64,000 nt of DNA from NCBI RefSeq assembly GCF_047461615.1, contig NZ_JANSHI010000008.1, positions 60,033-124,032 of the forward strand. The letters run 5' to 3'. The notes beneath the pieces were generated by a model. That model was not told the origin of the DNA. It saw only the letters and a program-made list of their open reading frames with translations, and searched no databases. Below are positions 32,357-41,123 of the stretch, piece after piece. Within the stretch, counting starts at the first letter, position 1; the number at the start of each line of letters is the position of its first letter. Both the position numbers and the translations under genes were made by a program. The DNA comes from Thermostichus sp047461615. GTDB taxonomy: Bacteria; Cyanobacteriota; Cyanobacteriia; Thermostichales; Thermostichaceae.

Positions 32357-34747
32357 ATGACTATGAACGAGCAGGAAGTGGCGCACTGGCTGGAGAGGGC
32401 CCTGGCCGATCTGCGCCTGAGAGTCCAAGTCAAGGCCCAGCCCCTCCAAGACAGCCCTGGGGACTATGCTTTGGTGGTCATGCTCAATCGCCCTGCCAAT
32501 GCTGCCCTCAACTACGAGCAGCTAACCGCTTGGTTCCGGAAGGTTGTAGCTAGCCGCTACCCCCAAGTCAAGCGCTTAGCTCTCTACAGTCGCCCTATGG
32601 GTCAGCAGCAGGCTGACTGGAAGACGCAGGTGAGACTGGGGCCGGGGCTAACCACAGAAGGGACTCTGCAGCCAGATCTCAGCCACTACTGCTTTGTCCT
32701 AGACCGCCAGTTGCTCACTGCCGACCTGCCTCAACCCTCCAGCGTGGTGCGCCAGGCAGTCTTGGGTTTTCACGGCCTCACTTCTGGGCAAAAAGAGGAG
32801 GTGCTGCCCCTACTGCCCACCTTGTTTCGCAACCCCAGCGCTGTCTCCACGGTGACGCTGTCAGTGGAAGCATCTCTGTGGCTGGAACCTCTGAAGAGTC
32901 TTAGCCCCTATGAGCTGCGCCTGCTGAGCATTTGGCTAAGCCGCTACTGTTTCAGCCCTAGCCGCACCTTGGCTGATTTGGATCCCGCCGCCTCAGGCTG
33001 CAAAATCGGCCAGGCAAAACGCAACTATCGCGCTCCCCAAGGGGGGGTGGCGCTGGTTTTGGCCAGCTTTGCCGGCAACCTGACAGTGGCCGCAGGCCTG
33101 ACCCTAGGCCTATTGTTTGGCATGGTGTTTGTGCTGGCCCTGGCTGTTTTCGGCACCCTGGAAGGAGGGCTCTCTTTCGGCTCTTTCCTTCTCGCCGTTT
33201 TGCTTGCCCTGGCCTTCAACGCCCTAGTCTTCTTTTTGTCCCCCTGGGTGATGGACTGGATCCAGCAGAGCCTCTACGGCACCCAGTGGGTGAGCTTGGG
33301 GGAAATTGAGTGCCGCAGCCCCGAAAGCGCGGAGGTGATTGAACGCGTCTGCCGGCAGCACAAGCTAAAGCAGCCGAAGCTGGGTCTGATCCCCGATCAA
33401 AACCCCACCACCTTCACCTATGGCAGCCTGCCCAATAACGCCCGCATTGTTGTCAGCGAGGGCCTATTTACCTACCTGGAAGATGAAGAGGTGGCCACGG
33501 TCTATGCCCACGAGCTGGGGCATGTTATCCACTGGGATTTCGCTGTCATGACCCTAGCTTCCACGCTATTGCAGCTCCTCTACCTTCTCTATGTCTATGT
33601 GCGCGATCGCGGGAGCAGTGAGGGCCGTAACCGCAGAGGGGGGAAAAACCTGGCTTTCCTGGCGCTGGTGGCCTACCTCTTCTACGTGGCTGGCTCCTAT
33701 TTGGTGCTGTATCTGTCGCGGGTGCGGGAGTACTTTGCCGATTACTTTGCTGCCGAAACCACCGGCAACCCCAATGCCCTTGCACGGGCTCTGGTGAAAA
33801 TTGCCTTGGGCATTGTTCAGGAGGGAGAGCGGGAGCAGGACGAGGAAACTCGTCGGCGCAGCACCCGCCTGTTGGAGGGGATGCGGGCCTTGGGGATCTA
33901 CGACGCCAAGGCAGCAGGGACGGTGGGGACAGCCTACCGGCTTGCTTCGGATCCCAGCCAGGTGGGCAGGGTGTTTTTGTGGGATCCGTTTAACCCCTGG
34001 GCCTGGTGGATGGAGCTGAACTCCACCCATCCCCTCACCGGCAAGCGGGTGCGGGCGCTAGCCACCTATGCCGAGCAACTGGATCTGCCGGTGGAATTCG
34101 ATATAGCCAGCGTGGTGGCCCAAGGCAAGCAGCTCAACCGCCAGCAGCTCTATGGCAGTTTCCTCCTGGACATGCTGCTGTTGAATGCCGAGTGGCTGGG
34201 AGCAATCTTGGGAATGGGGCTTGGGATCCCAGCTCTACAGGCAGGATCTTACGGCATGTTTGCCGGCCTGGCCCTGGCGGGAGCCAGCCTGGGCCTGCTG
34301 CTGAAGATGCCAGTGATGTACCCCAGCTTGGAGAACCCGCCGGCGTTGACGGTGTTGAAGGCGCTGAGCAACCCCTACACCAGCCCCTTGCGCGGGTTGC
34401 CAATGCAGTTGCAGGGGCGGGTAATTGGGCGGGGGAATCCGGGCTATCGCCTTGGCGCCGACCTCAAGTTCCAGGATGAGACGGGGATGATGTTCTTGCG
34501 CTACGCTTCCCGCTTTGGGCCACTGGGCAACTTCCTGTTTGGGGCCAGGCAGGCCGCAGGGCTGATTGGCAAAGAGGGAACAGTGGTCGGGTGGTTCCGG
34601 CGGGGGGTGGCTCCCTATCTGGATCTGTCCCGCTTCCAGAGCCGCTATGGCGAAGTGGTGACCAGCCACCCTCCTTTTGGGCAGGCGGTGCAGGTGGCAC
34701 TGGGCTTGCTTGGTGCCCTGCTGTTGATGGCCTTTTCCCCTTTCTAG
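32357..34747 (+). CDS. M48-family membrane zinc metalloprotease
   Basis: A 796-residue protein. Residues 1-215 are a soluble N-terminal region found in cyanobacterial members. Two strong hydrophobic segments lie near 230-260 and 267-300. The peptidase core has the zinc motif HELGH (H385-E386-x-x-H389) in ATVYAHELGHVIHWD and the downstream Glu ligand in REYFADYFAAE (about 458). Further membrane segments flank residues 400-450 and 595-660. HtpX-like enzymes degrade damaged membrane proteins; this one is far longer than HtpX (about 290). The C-terminal 130 residues are soluble and of unknown role. It faces the cupin gene, with stops ten bases apart. Confidence 0.85.
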   Translation: MTMNEQEVAHWLERALADLRLRVQVKAQPLQDSPGDYALVVMLNRPANAALNYEQLTAWFRKVVASRYPQVKRLALYSRPMGQQQADWKTQVRLGPGLTTEGTLQPDLSHYCFVLDRQLLTADLPQPSSVVRQAVLGFHGLTSGQKEEVLPLLPTLFRNPSAVSTVTLSVEASLWLEPLKSLSPYELRLLSIWLSRYCFSPSRTLADLDPAASGCKIGQAKRNYRAPQGGVALVLASFAGNLTVAAGLTLGLLFGMVFVLALAVFGTLEGGLSFGSFLLAVLLALAFNALVFFLSPWVMDWIQQSLYGTQWVSLGEIECRSPESAEVIERVCRQHKLKQPKLGLIPDQNPTTFTYGSLPNNARIVVSEGLFTYLEDEEVATVYAHELGHVIHWDFAVMTLASTLLQLLYLLYVYVRDRGSSEGRNRRGGKNLAFLALVAYLFYVAGSYLVLYLSRVREYFADYFAAETTGNPNALARALVKIALGIVQEGEREQDEETRRRSTRLLEGMRALGIYDAKAAGTVGTAYRLASDPSQVGRVFLWDPFNPWAWWMELNSTHPLTGKRVRALATYAEQLDLPVEFDIASVVAQGKQLNRQQLYGSFLLDMLLLNAEWLGAILGMGLGIPALQAGSYGMFAGLALAGASLGLLLKMPVMYPSLENPPALTVLKALSNPYTSPLRGLPMQLQGRVIGRGNPGYRLGADLKFQDETGMMFLRYASRFGPLGNFLFGARQAAGLIGKEGTVVGWFRRGVAPYLDLSRFQSRYGEVVTSHPPFGQAVQVALGLLGALLLMAFSPF

Positions 34748-34756
34748 GGGGCCTGC

Positions 34757-35209
34757 TCAGGAGGCAGTCGCTTGCTCACCGGTAGCACGGGCGTAGTCGT
34801 CGCTGAAGCGGACAATGTCGTCTTCGCCCAGGTACTGGCCGTTTTGCACCTCGATGATCACCAACGGGATGACACCGGGGTTTTCCAGGCGGTGCTTGGT
34901 GCAGGGGGGCACGTAGGTAGACTGGTTGGTGGTGATCAGCCGCTCTTCGTTGCCGCAGGTTACTTTGGCGGTGCCGGCAACGACGATCCAGTGTTCGCTG
35001 CGGTGGTAGTGCATCTGCAAGCTAAGACGACGCTTGGGCAGCACCACAATCCGCTTGATTTTGTAGCCAGGGCCCTCGTCCAGCACCGTAAAGCTGCCCC
35101 AGGGGCGAGTTTCCGTATTGCTCTCGAGGAGCTTGTGAAAAACTTCAGCCGAGAAGGTGGCTGGCAGTTTTTCCTCTGAGGGCAGGGGGGAATTAGGGGT
35201 TTCTAGCAT
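34757..35209 (-). CDS. Type II mannose-6-phosphate isomerase-like cupin
   Basis: A 150-residue single-cupin protein matching the C-terminal isomerase domain of bifunctional GDP-mannose pyrophosphorylase/phosphomannose isomerases, here standing alone. The metal site is LQMHYHRSEHWIVV (two His, Glu and His), with YVPPCTKHRLEN closing the barrel and ETRPWGSF at the start. It would interconvert fructose 6-phosphate and mannose 6-phosphate for nucleotide-sugar and polysaccharide synthesis. It is divergent from the ferredoxin gene, with a 112-base gap. Confidence 0.85.
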   Translation of the reverse strand: MLETPNSPLPSEEKLPATFSAEVFHKLLESNTETRPWGSFTVLDEGPGYKIKRIVVLPKRRLSLQMHYHRSEHWIVVAGTAKVTCGNEERLITTNQSTYVPPCTKHRLENPGVIPLVIIEVQNGQYLGEDDIVRFSDDYARATGEQATAS

Positions 35210-35321
35210 AGGCTGCTCTCCTGGGCGCCCTGCCTTCAGCTTATCCTACGGAGCTGGAAAGTAGCCCAACTCCCCTCAAGTCTTGTGGGATCATGGAGAA
35301 GTCTCCTCATCTTGCTCCTCC

Positions 35322-35687
35322 ATGCGTTCCTACCCGGTTCACATCCACGACCGCCAGAAAGACGCCCACTATCTCATCCAGGTGCCCGCCGACCAATATA
35401 TCCTGGAGGCTGCCGAAGCCCAAGGGATCCAGCTTCCCTTTGCCTGTCGCAACGGTGCCTGCACCACCTGTGCGGTGCGGATCCGGCGGGGATCCCTCTA
35501 CCAGCCGGAGGCAATGGGGATCTCGCGGGAGCTGAAGGAGCAGGGCTACGGGCTGCTGTGCGTGGGCTATGCCCGCTCCGAGCTGTGGGTGGAAACCCAA
35601 GACGAAGACGAGGTCTACGAGCTGCAGTTTGGCCGCTACTTTGGCCAGGGGCGGGTACGAGCGGGGATCCCCATCGACGATGAGTAA
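35322..35687 (+). CDS. Plant-type [2Fe-2S] ferredoxin with C-terminal extension
   Basis: A 121-residue electron carrier. The cluster ligands are Cys-42, Cys-47, Cys-50 (ACRNGACTTC) and Cys-80 (LLC). Compared with photosynthetic PetF (about 97 residues) there is an extra C-terminal piece (FGRYFGQGRVRAGIPIDDE), and the residues around the cluster differ from PetF, so this is one of the minor ferredoxins. Its partner is unknown. The ATG at 35322 is chosen because the earlier start at 35283 adds residues outside the fold. Its stop overlaps the start of the next gene by eight bases. Confidence 0.9.
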   Translation: MRSYPVHIHDRQKDAHYLIQVPADQYILEAAEAQGIQLPFACRNGACTTCAVRIRRGSLYQPEAMGISRELKEQGYGLLCVGYARSELWVETQDEDEVYELQFGRYFGQGRVRAGIPIDDE

Positions 35688-36987
35688 TTTCTCTGCCTCA
35701 GTTGCCTCTAAAGACCTGTTGCCGGATCCCCGGCCTTCGCAACCTCAGGGCTGGCTGTTGGGGTCGGCGGCCCTGATCCCAGTCAACCTGGCCCCTAGTC
35801 TGTTGCTGGCGGTGGTGGGGACGGTGCAGAGCTATGGCCGCTACTGGGAGCAGATCCGGCGGGATCCCTTGTTGGGCTTGGCGGGCCTGCTGAGCGCGGC
35901 GGCAGTGGCAACGGCGCTGCTGGGGGAAGACTGGCGGCTGAGCTTGCCGGGGATGTTTAACTACTGGCCCTTTCTGCTGATGCTGCCGGCCTTTGGGGCA
36001 GCGCTGGCCGATCCTGAAAGTCGCCGGCGCCTGGCGCAGGTGTTGGTGCTGGGCAGTGGGCTGATGCTGCTGTTGGGCTGGGGAGAGGTCCTGTGGGGGT
36101 GGCAGGGCCATCTCTTCTTGGGGCCGCTCTGGATTACGGGAGTGGCTGGCGGGGAGCGACCGGCAGCGGCCTTTACCTCCCCCAACCTCCTGGCCATTTA
36201 CCTAGTGATCCACCTGTGCTTGGCGGCAGGGCTGTGGGGGGTAACTCGATCCCGCCTCACCCGAGCAGGGCTAGTGGCGATGCTGGGGCTGGGATCTCTG
36301 CTGTTGCTGCTGACAGCCTCCCGCAGCGGCTGGGGGGCAGGGGGATTGGCTCTACTCATTGGGTTGGTGCTGCGGCGCTGTTGGTGGGGGATCGCCCTCT
36401 TGGCCGGCCTGGGGCTAGCCAGCTTGGCGGCGGCTTTGGATTGGCCCGGCTGGCGGGCAGTTGTGCCTTCGTTGATTTGGAGCCGTCTGGCGGACACCTG
36501 GGATCCCCAGGCCCCCCACTTTAGCTCAACCGCCAACCGCCTCGATGCCTGGCGCTTTGCCCTGCAGATGGTGCGGGAGCGGCCCCTGACCGGCTGGGGC
36601 TGGCAGAGCTTTCCCGAGCTCTACAATGCCCAGGACCCGCCCGAGCTGCTAGGCCACTGCCACAACTTGTACTTGCACTTGGCGGCGGAAGGCGGGATCC
36701 CTCTGCTGCTGGGCTATCTGGCCTTGTGGGGCTGGATCTTGGCGCGGGGCTGGCGAGCCTGGCGCTGCTCCCAGGAGGGGCTCCTTCTGGGCATGGTGCT
36801 GGCCCTAACAGCGTTTTTTGCTGCCGGGATAGTGGACGTGGTGATCTTGGATGGCCGCCTTCACCTGTTGATGACCTTGCTTTTGGGGGCCGTTTGGGGA
36901 GCCAGCCTCAATCCGCTCCACAGCGAGCAAAATGGAGTTCCAGCGGCTCCCTTCCCAAGCCAGGTGTCCCAGCCAATGCCACAATAG
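35680..36987 (+). CDS. O-antigen ligase-like (Wzy_C / IctB-type) membrane protein
   Basis: A 435-residue protein with about ten to eleven hydrophobic helices and a large periplasmic loop (about residues 265-330) carrying the family segment RLDAWRFALQMVRERPLTGWG and the HCHNLYLHLAAEGG motif. In O-antigen ligases this loop holds the catalytic residues. Cyanobacterial members include IctB, once proposed for bicarbonate uptake. Function here may be polysaccharide ligation or polymerisation. The ATG at 35680 overlaps the ferredoxin stop (ATGAGTAA), so the two are translationally coupled for reasons that are not obvious. Confidence 0.8.
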   Translation: MSNFSASVASKDLLPDPRPSQPQGWLLGSAALIPVNLAPSLLLAVVGTVQSYGRYWEQIRRDPLLGLAGLLSAAAVATALLGEDWRLSLPGMFNYWPFLLMLPAFGAALADPESRRRLAQVLVLGSGLMLLLGWGEVLWGWQGHLFLGPLWITGVAGGERPAAAFTSPNLLAIYLVIHLCLAAGLWGVTRSRLTRAGLVAMLGLGSLLLLLTASRSGWGAGGLALLIGLVLRRCWWGIALLAGLGLASLAAALDWPGWRAVVPSLIWSRLADTWDPQAPHFSSTANRLDAWRFALQMVRERPLTGWGWQSFPELYNAQDPPELLGHCHNLYLHLAAEGGIPLLLGYLALWGWILARGWRAWRCSQEGLLLGMVLALTAFFAAGIVDVVILDGRLHLLMTLLLGAVWGASLNPLHSEQNGVPAAPFPSQVSQPMPQ

Positions 36988-37089
36988 AGTTCCGTCCTTG
37001 CGTTTTCTGGGATTACTCTGTTTATTCTGTCTCGGTTGCCGGATTTTCTTGCGTATCGATTGGATTGTCTCACCCACGATTGACTCACG

Positions 37090-37145
37090 TCCCCCCTCAT
37101 CCAATCTCCCCTTTTCCTCGGAGAGAGGGGATGGGAGGTGAGAGC
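37090..37145. repeat. GC-rich imperfect palindrome, possible dispersed repeat
   Basis: CCCCCCTCATCCAATCTCCCC is mirrored by GAGAGGGGATGGGAGGTGAG across a short TTTTCCTCG spacer. The arms pair with some mismatches. It resembles the dispersed CCTCATCC/CTCCC-type palindromes seen in intergenic DNA of many bacteria. It lies in the 244-base gap between the O-antigen-ligase-like gene and the rRNA methyltransferase gene and could also act as a transcription terminator or RNA stabiliser. Confidence 0.4.
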
Positions 37146-37231
37146 ATGCCTCTCCAGAAGGGGAGTAAAAAGCTGTTGCTAACCCATTTCCGAAAAAGTT
37201 CAGTGGTATCTGGAGTGCCCCACCTTCTTCC

Positions 37232-38626
37232 ATGGAGCAGCCAATCCCCTTGCTGGCCCCTGATCCCATCAAGCCAGGGGATCTCCTATCCCTGGAGATC
37301 ACCGACCTAACTCCCGAAGGAGATGGCATTGCCCACACGCTTGGCTACGGGCGGGGACGGGTGGTGTTTGTAGCCCAAGGCGTGCCCGGGGATCGGGTGG
37401 TGGCCCAGGTTCTCGAGATCAAGCGCAACTACCTGGTCGGGCGAATTCGTTCGCTCGTTACTCCCTCGCCGCACCGAGTGCGTCCAGCCTGCATTGTTGC
37501 CGACAAGTGCGGTGGCTGCCAGTGGCAGCACGTCAGCTACGAGCAGCAGTTGGCCACCAAGCAGCAAATTCTCCGCAACGCGCTAGAGCGGATTGGCGGC
37601 CTTTCCCTGCCGGAGCCCGTCCCCATTTTGGGATCCCCGCAGCCGCTGCGCTACCGCAACAAGGTCACCTACCCCATTGCCAAAGCAGAGGGCCAGCCGC
37701 TGCGCATGGGCTACTACCGACGGGGCAGCCACCGCTTGGTAAACCTCAACCAGTGCCCTGTCCAGGACGAGCGACTGGACGTGTTCCTGAGGGAAATCAA
37801 GCGGGATCTGCAAGAAACCGGCTGGAGTGTGTACGACGAAAGCCGCCACCAAGGCCAGTTGCGCCATCTGGGCCTGCGCATTGGCCGCCGCACCCGCGAG
37901 GTGCTTCTCACTCTAGTGAGTTGCAGCCGCGACCTACCTCACCTGGAAAGGTGGGCCAAACGCTGGATGCAGCGCTACCCCGACTTGGTGGGGGTCTGCC
38001 TCAACCTCAACCCAGCCCGCACCAACGTCATCTTTGGCCAGCAAACGGAGGTCATTGCTGGACGGGGATCCCTGCGGGAAGAACTGGCCGGTCTTTCCTT
38101 TTGGATTGATAGCACCTCCTTCTTCCAGGTCAACACAGAGCAGGCGGAGGCCTTTTTTACCTGGATAGTGGATCAGCTCCATCTGCGCGGCGAGGAGACC
38201 GTTCTAGATGCCTACTGTGGCATCGGCACCCTAACCCTGCTCTTGGCCCAGCGGGCCAAACGGGCGATGGGGGTGGAAGTTCTGCCCGCGGCGGTGGCCC
38301 AGGCCCGCTACAATGCCCAGTTCAACGGCATCACTTCGGCCCAGTTTTTCCAGGGCGCAGTAGAAGCGGTTTTGCCGACTCTGCCTCCTGCCGATGTTGT
38401 GGTGTTGGATCCGCCGCGGCGGGGCTGCGAGCGGCAGGTGCTTGAGATCCTAAAGCAGCAACGGCCCCGGCAGATCGTTTACATTAGCTGTCATCCTGCC
38501 ACCTTGGCGCGCGACCTGCAAATCCTCATGGCCGAGGGATCCTACCGCCTAACCCAATGGCGAGCTGCTGACTTCTTTCCCCAAACAGGCCATGTAGAGG
38601 GAGTGGTCTTTTTGGAACGGGTCTGA
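37232..38626 (+). CDS. 23S rRNA (uracil-C5)-methyltransferase, RlmD/RumA family
   Basis: A 464-residue methyltransferase. Residues 10-75 form a TRAM RNA-binding domain. The [4Fe-4S] ligands are Cys-87, Cys-93, Cys-96 and Cys near 173 (LNQCPVQ). The SAM site is DAYCGIGTLTLLLA; LDPPRRGCE and the catalytic Cys of YISCHPATLARDL complete the fold. E. coli RlmD methylates U1939 of 23S rRNA; the exact target here (U1939 or U747) is not decidable by eye. It starts at ATG 37232 and stands alone before ychF. Confidence 0.88.
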   Translation: MEQPIPLLAPDPIKPGDLLSLEITDLTPEGDGIAHTLGYGRGRVVFVAQGVPGDRVVAQVLEIKRNYLVGRIRSLVTPSPHRVRPACIVADKCGGCQWQHVSYEQQLATKQQILRNALERIGGLSLPEPVPILGSPQPLRYRNKVTYPIAKAEGQPLRMGYYRRGSHRLVNLNQCPVQDERLDVFLREIKRDLQETGWSVYDESRHQGQLRHLGLRIGRRTREVLLTLVSCSRDLPHLERWAKRWMQRYPDLVGVCLNLNPARTNVIFGQQTEVIAGRGSLREELAGLSFWIDSTSFFQVNTEQAEAFFTWIVDQLHLRGEETVLDAYCGIGTLTLLLAQRAKRAMGVEVLPAAVAQARYNAQFNGITSAQFFQGAVEAVLPTLPPADVVVLDPPRRGCERQVLEILKQQRPRQIVYISCHPATLARDLQILMAEGSYRLTQWRAADFFPQTGHVEGVVFLERV

Positions 38627-38741
38627 GGAACCTTGCCCAGCTTGCCGCGGAGCTGCCCTCTGGGTAGGCGCACTAGCCGGAGGCGACAAATGCTAACGTC
38701 AAAGTAAAGTTTCGCAACGGACTTTTTCCCTCCCACTCTCA

Positions 38742-39833
38742 ATGCTTAGAGCTGGAATTGTCGGCCTGCCCAATGTGGGCAAATCGACTCTATTCAACGC
38801 TCTCTGCGAAAATGCCAAAGCGGAGGCGGCCAACTTTCCTTTCTGTACCATCGAGCCCAACATCGGACGGGTGGCCGTGCCAGACGAGCGCCTGGAGGTG
38901 CTGGCTAAGATCAGTGGCTCGGCGGCCATTGTTCCCGCCCAAATCGAGTTTGTCGATATTGCCGGGCTGGTGGCTGGTGCCAGCAAGGGGGAGGGCTTGG
39001 GCAACCAATTTCTCTCCCACATCCGCCAGGTGGACGCCATCGTGCATGTGGTGCGCTGCTTTAAAGACGAGAACATTGTCCACGTGGCTGGCTCGGTGGA
39101 TCCCGTGCGAGACATAGGGGTGATTAACCTAGAGCTGGCTCTAGCGGATCTGGCCCAGATTGAGCGACGCTTGGAACGGGTGCGCAAGCAGGCCAAGTCT
39201 GACAAAACGGCTCAAGTAGAGCTGCAGGCCCTGGAGAAGCTGCAGGCTGCTCTGGACGAGGGCAAGCCGGCTCGCCTGGTGCCCCTTAGCGCAGAGGAGG
39301 AGGTCGCCATCAAAGGCTTGGGGCTGCTCACCCGCAAGAAGGTCATCTACGCCGCCAACGTGGCAGAAACGGAGCTAGCCACTGGCAACGACTGGGTAGA
39401 GCAGGTGCGGCAAGTGGCCCAGGCAGAGGAGGCGCGTGTGGTGGTGGTCTCGGCCCAGGTGGAGGCGGAATTGGTGGAGTTGCCGCCTGAAGAGCGACAG
39501 GCTTATCTAGAGTCGCTGGGGGTGAAAGAAGGGGGGCTGAAATCCTTGATCCGCGCCACCTACGAGCTGTTGGGCCTGCGCACCTACTTTACCTCTGGTC
39601 CCAAAGAAACCCGCGCCTGGACAATCCCTGCCGGTGCCACTGCTCCCCAGGCGGCGGGGGTCATTCACTCGGATTTTGAGCGGGGCTTTATCCGGGCGGA
39701 AACGATAGCGTATGAGGATCTAGTGGCAGCGGGATCCCTGAGTGCTGCTCGGGAGAAGGGTCTGGTGCGCAGCGAGGGCAGAGACTACGTGGTTCAGGAA
39801 GGAGATGTAATGCTCTTCCGCTTCCATGTCTAG
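38742..39833 (+). CDS. ychF: Obg-like ATPase YchF
   Basis: A 363-residue universally conserved P-loop NTPase that prefers ATP. It has GLPNVGKSTLFNAL near the start, the switch segment FVDIAGLVAGASKGEGLGNQFL, a coiled-coil insert (about 130-200) and a C-terminal TGS domain ending in FRFHV. YchF binds ribosomes and takes part in stress and redox responses. Length and motifs are standard. It begins at ATG 38742; the 34-codon membrane-protein gene follows with its own promoter. Confidence 0.95.
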   Translation: MLRAGIVGLPNVGKSTLFNALCENAKAEAANFPFCTIEPNIGRVAVPDERLEVLAKISGSAAIVPAQIEFVDIAGLVAGASKGEGLGNQFLSHIRQVDAIVHVVRCFKDENIVHVAGSVDPVRDIGVINLELALADLAQIERRLERVRKQAKSDKTAQVELQALEKLQAALDEGKPARLVPLSAEEEVAIKGLGLLTRKKVIYAANVAETELATGNDWVEQVRQVAQAEEARVVVVSAQVEAELVELPPEERQAYLESLGVKEGGLKSLIRATYELLGLRTYFTSGPKETRAWTIPAGATAPQAAGVIHSDFERGFIRAETIAYEDLVAAGSLSAAREKGLVRSEGRDYVVQEGDVMLFRFHV

Positions 39834-39855
39834 GGGCCCTTTCCTGAGAAAGCCG

Positions 39856-39884
39856 TTGACGCTGTAACGAAACATCACAATAAT
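39856..39884 (+). promoter_or_regulatory. Sigma-70-type promoter before the 34-residue membrane protein gene
   Basis: TTGACG (39856-39861) and AATAAT (39879-39884) are separated by 17 bases, close to consensus in both hexamers and spacing. The predicted start site would be about 28 bases before the start codon at 39921. This is one of the cleanest promoters in the window. Confidence 0.6.
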
Positions 39885-39920
39885 TGGACTAGATAAACAA
39901 GTGCTTTAAGGGACGCATTG

Positions 39921-40025
39921 ATGGACCTGCTGCAATACGGGCCAATGGCCTGGGTTTACCTGGCAATTTTTGCTTCCATCATCTGGTGCATCTGGGGTCG
40001 TTCGGAAGACGACATTATGTTCTAG
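39921..40025 (+). CDS. 34-residue single-helix membrane protein
   Basis: The ORF reads MDLLQYGPMAWVYLAIFASI then IWCIWGRSEDDIMF: a short N-terminus, one hydrophobic helix (about residues 8-25) and a charged C-terminal tail. It has a clear promoter and an AAGGGA ribosome site about eight bases before the ATG. Size and layout recall the tiny subunits of photosystems, cytochrome b6f or NDH-1 complexes of thylakoids (PetN and similar proteins have a WGR-like end), but I cannot match it to a named one. It is absent from simple ORF lists because of its length. Confidence 0.7.
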   Translation: MDLLQYGPMAWVYLAIFASIIWCIWGRSEDDIMF

Positions 40026-40253
40026 CTCAAGCGGGAGGGATTCCTCTGCTGAAGCTACCCTTTGGCTGGCAGCGGATCCCTCCTTGTCAACCTCAGGTGA
40101 TGTCCCCCCTCAATCCCCCTACTAGGACGGATACACCCAGATGCCGTGCCACTCCAAGCAGTCTGCGTCCCAACAGAGCAAGGGAATTCAGCTAGGCTCG
40201 CACTTCCTCCCTCTTGGGCAGCCGCTCTGACAGCGAAGTAGCTTACAAGAGTT

Positions 40254-41123
40254 ATGGGCGTTACTAGCTTGATCTCCCGGCGTCCCCTGCCTGGAGCGGA
40301 ACGGACAGAGGAGGGGTACCGTCTTTCTTGGCGGGGAGTGGCGGTGATGGGGGTACTCAATGTAACCCCCGATAGCTTCAGCGACGGCGGCCAGTGGGGA
40401 TCCGTGGAGGCAGCCGTGCAAGCGGCCAAGGCCATGGCAGCAGCGGGAGCTCTGATTGTGGATATCGGCGGCGAGTCTACCCGGCCGGGGGCGGAGCCGG
40501 TGCCGGTAGAGGTGGAGTGCGACCGGGTTTTGCCTGTAATTCGGGCTCTAGAAGGATCCGGAATTCTCCTCAGCGTCGATACACGGCGAACAGAGGTGGC
40601 TGCTGCTGCTCTGGCAGCGGGGGCACACATCATCAACGATGTCACCGGGCTGCGGGATCCACAGATGATGCAGGTGTGTGCCGAGAAGGGGGTGCCAGCG
40701 GTCATCATGCACATGCGGGGAGAGCCGCGCACCATGCAGCAGCTCACCGACTACGACGACCTTGAGGGAGAAGTTTTTGGTTTTCTCAAGGACCAAGCGG
40801 AGCGGGCTCTGGCAGCCGGTGTGCCCAGTGTCATTTTGGATCCTGGCCTGGGCTTTGCCAAAACCGCCGAGCAGAACATTGCCCTCCTCAGAGCCCTGCC
40901 GCGGCTAGTGGCCTATGGCTACCCCGTTTTGGTGGGAGCCTCGCGCAAAAGTTTTGTCGGCCAGCTTTCCGGCATTGCTGTGCCCAAAGAGCGGGATAGC
41001 GCCAGCGTAGCCGTGCACCTCTTTGCCGCCAGCCGGGGCGCTACCCTGGTGCGGGCGCACAACGTCCCTGCTCATGTCTCCGCTCTAGCGGCTTGGGAAG
41101 GGCTGCACCGTGAGCCAAACTAG
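40254..41123 (+). CDS. folP: Dihydropteroate synthase
   Basis: FolP joins pterin pyrophosphate and p-aminobenzoate, the sulfonamide-sensitive step of folate synthesis. The 289-residue TIM barrel shows GVLNVTPDSFSDGG, IDIGGESTRPGA, the IINDVTGLRD loop and DPGLGFAKT, with ASRKSF near the end. It is the first gene of folP-folB-folK, with overlaps of 14 and 4 bases, so the three form a tightly coupled folate operon. The 228 bases upstream hold no gene. Confidence 0.95.
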   Translation: MGVTSLISRRPLPGAERTEEGYRLSWRGVAVMGVLNVTPDSFSDGGQWGSVEAAVQAAKAMAAAGALIVDIGGESTRPGAEPVPVEVECDRVLPVIRALEGSGILLSVDTRRTEVAAAALAAGAHIINDVTGLRDPQMMQVCAEKGVPAVIMHMRGEPRTMQQLTDYDDLEGEVFGFLKDQAERALAAGVPSVILDPGLGFAKTAEQNIALLRALPRLVAYGYPVLVGASRKSFVGQLSGIAVPKERDSASVAVHLFAASRGATLVRAHNVPAHVSALAAWEGLHREPN

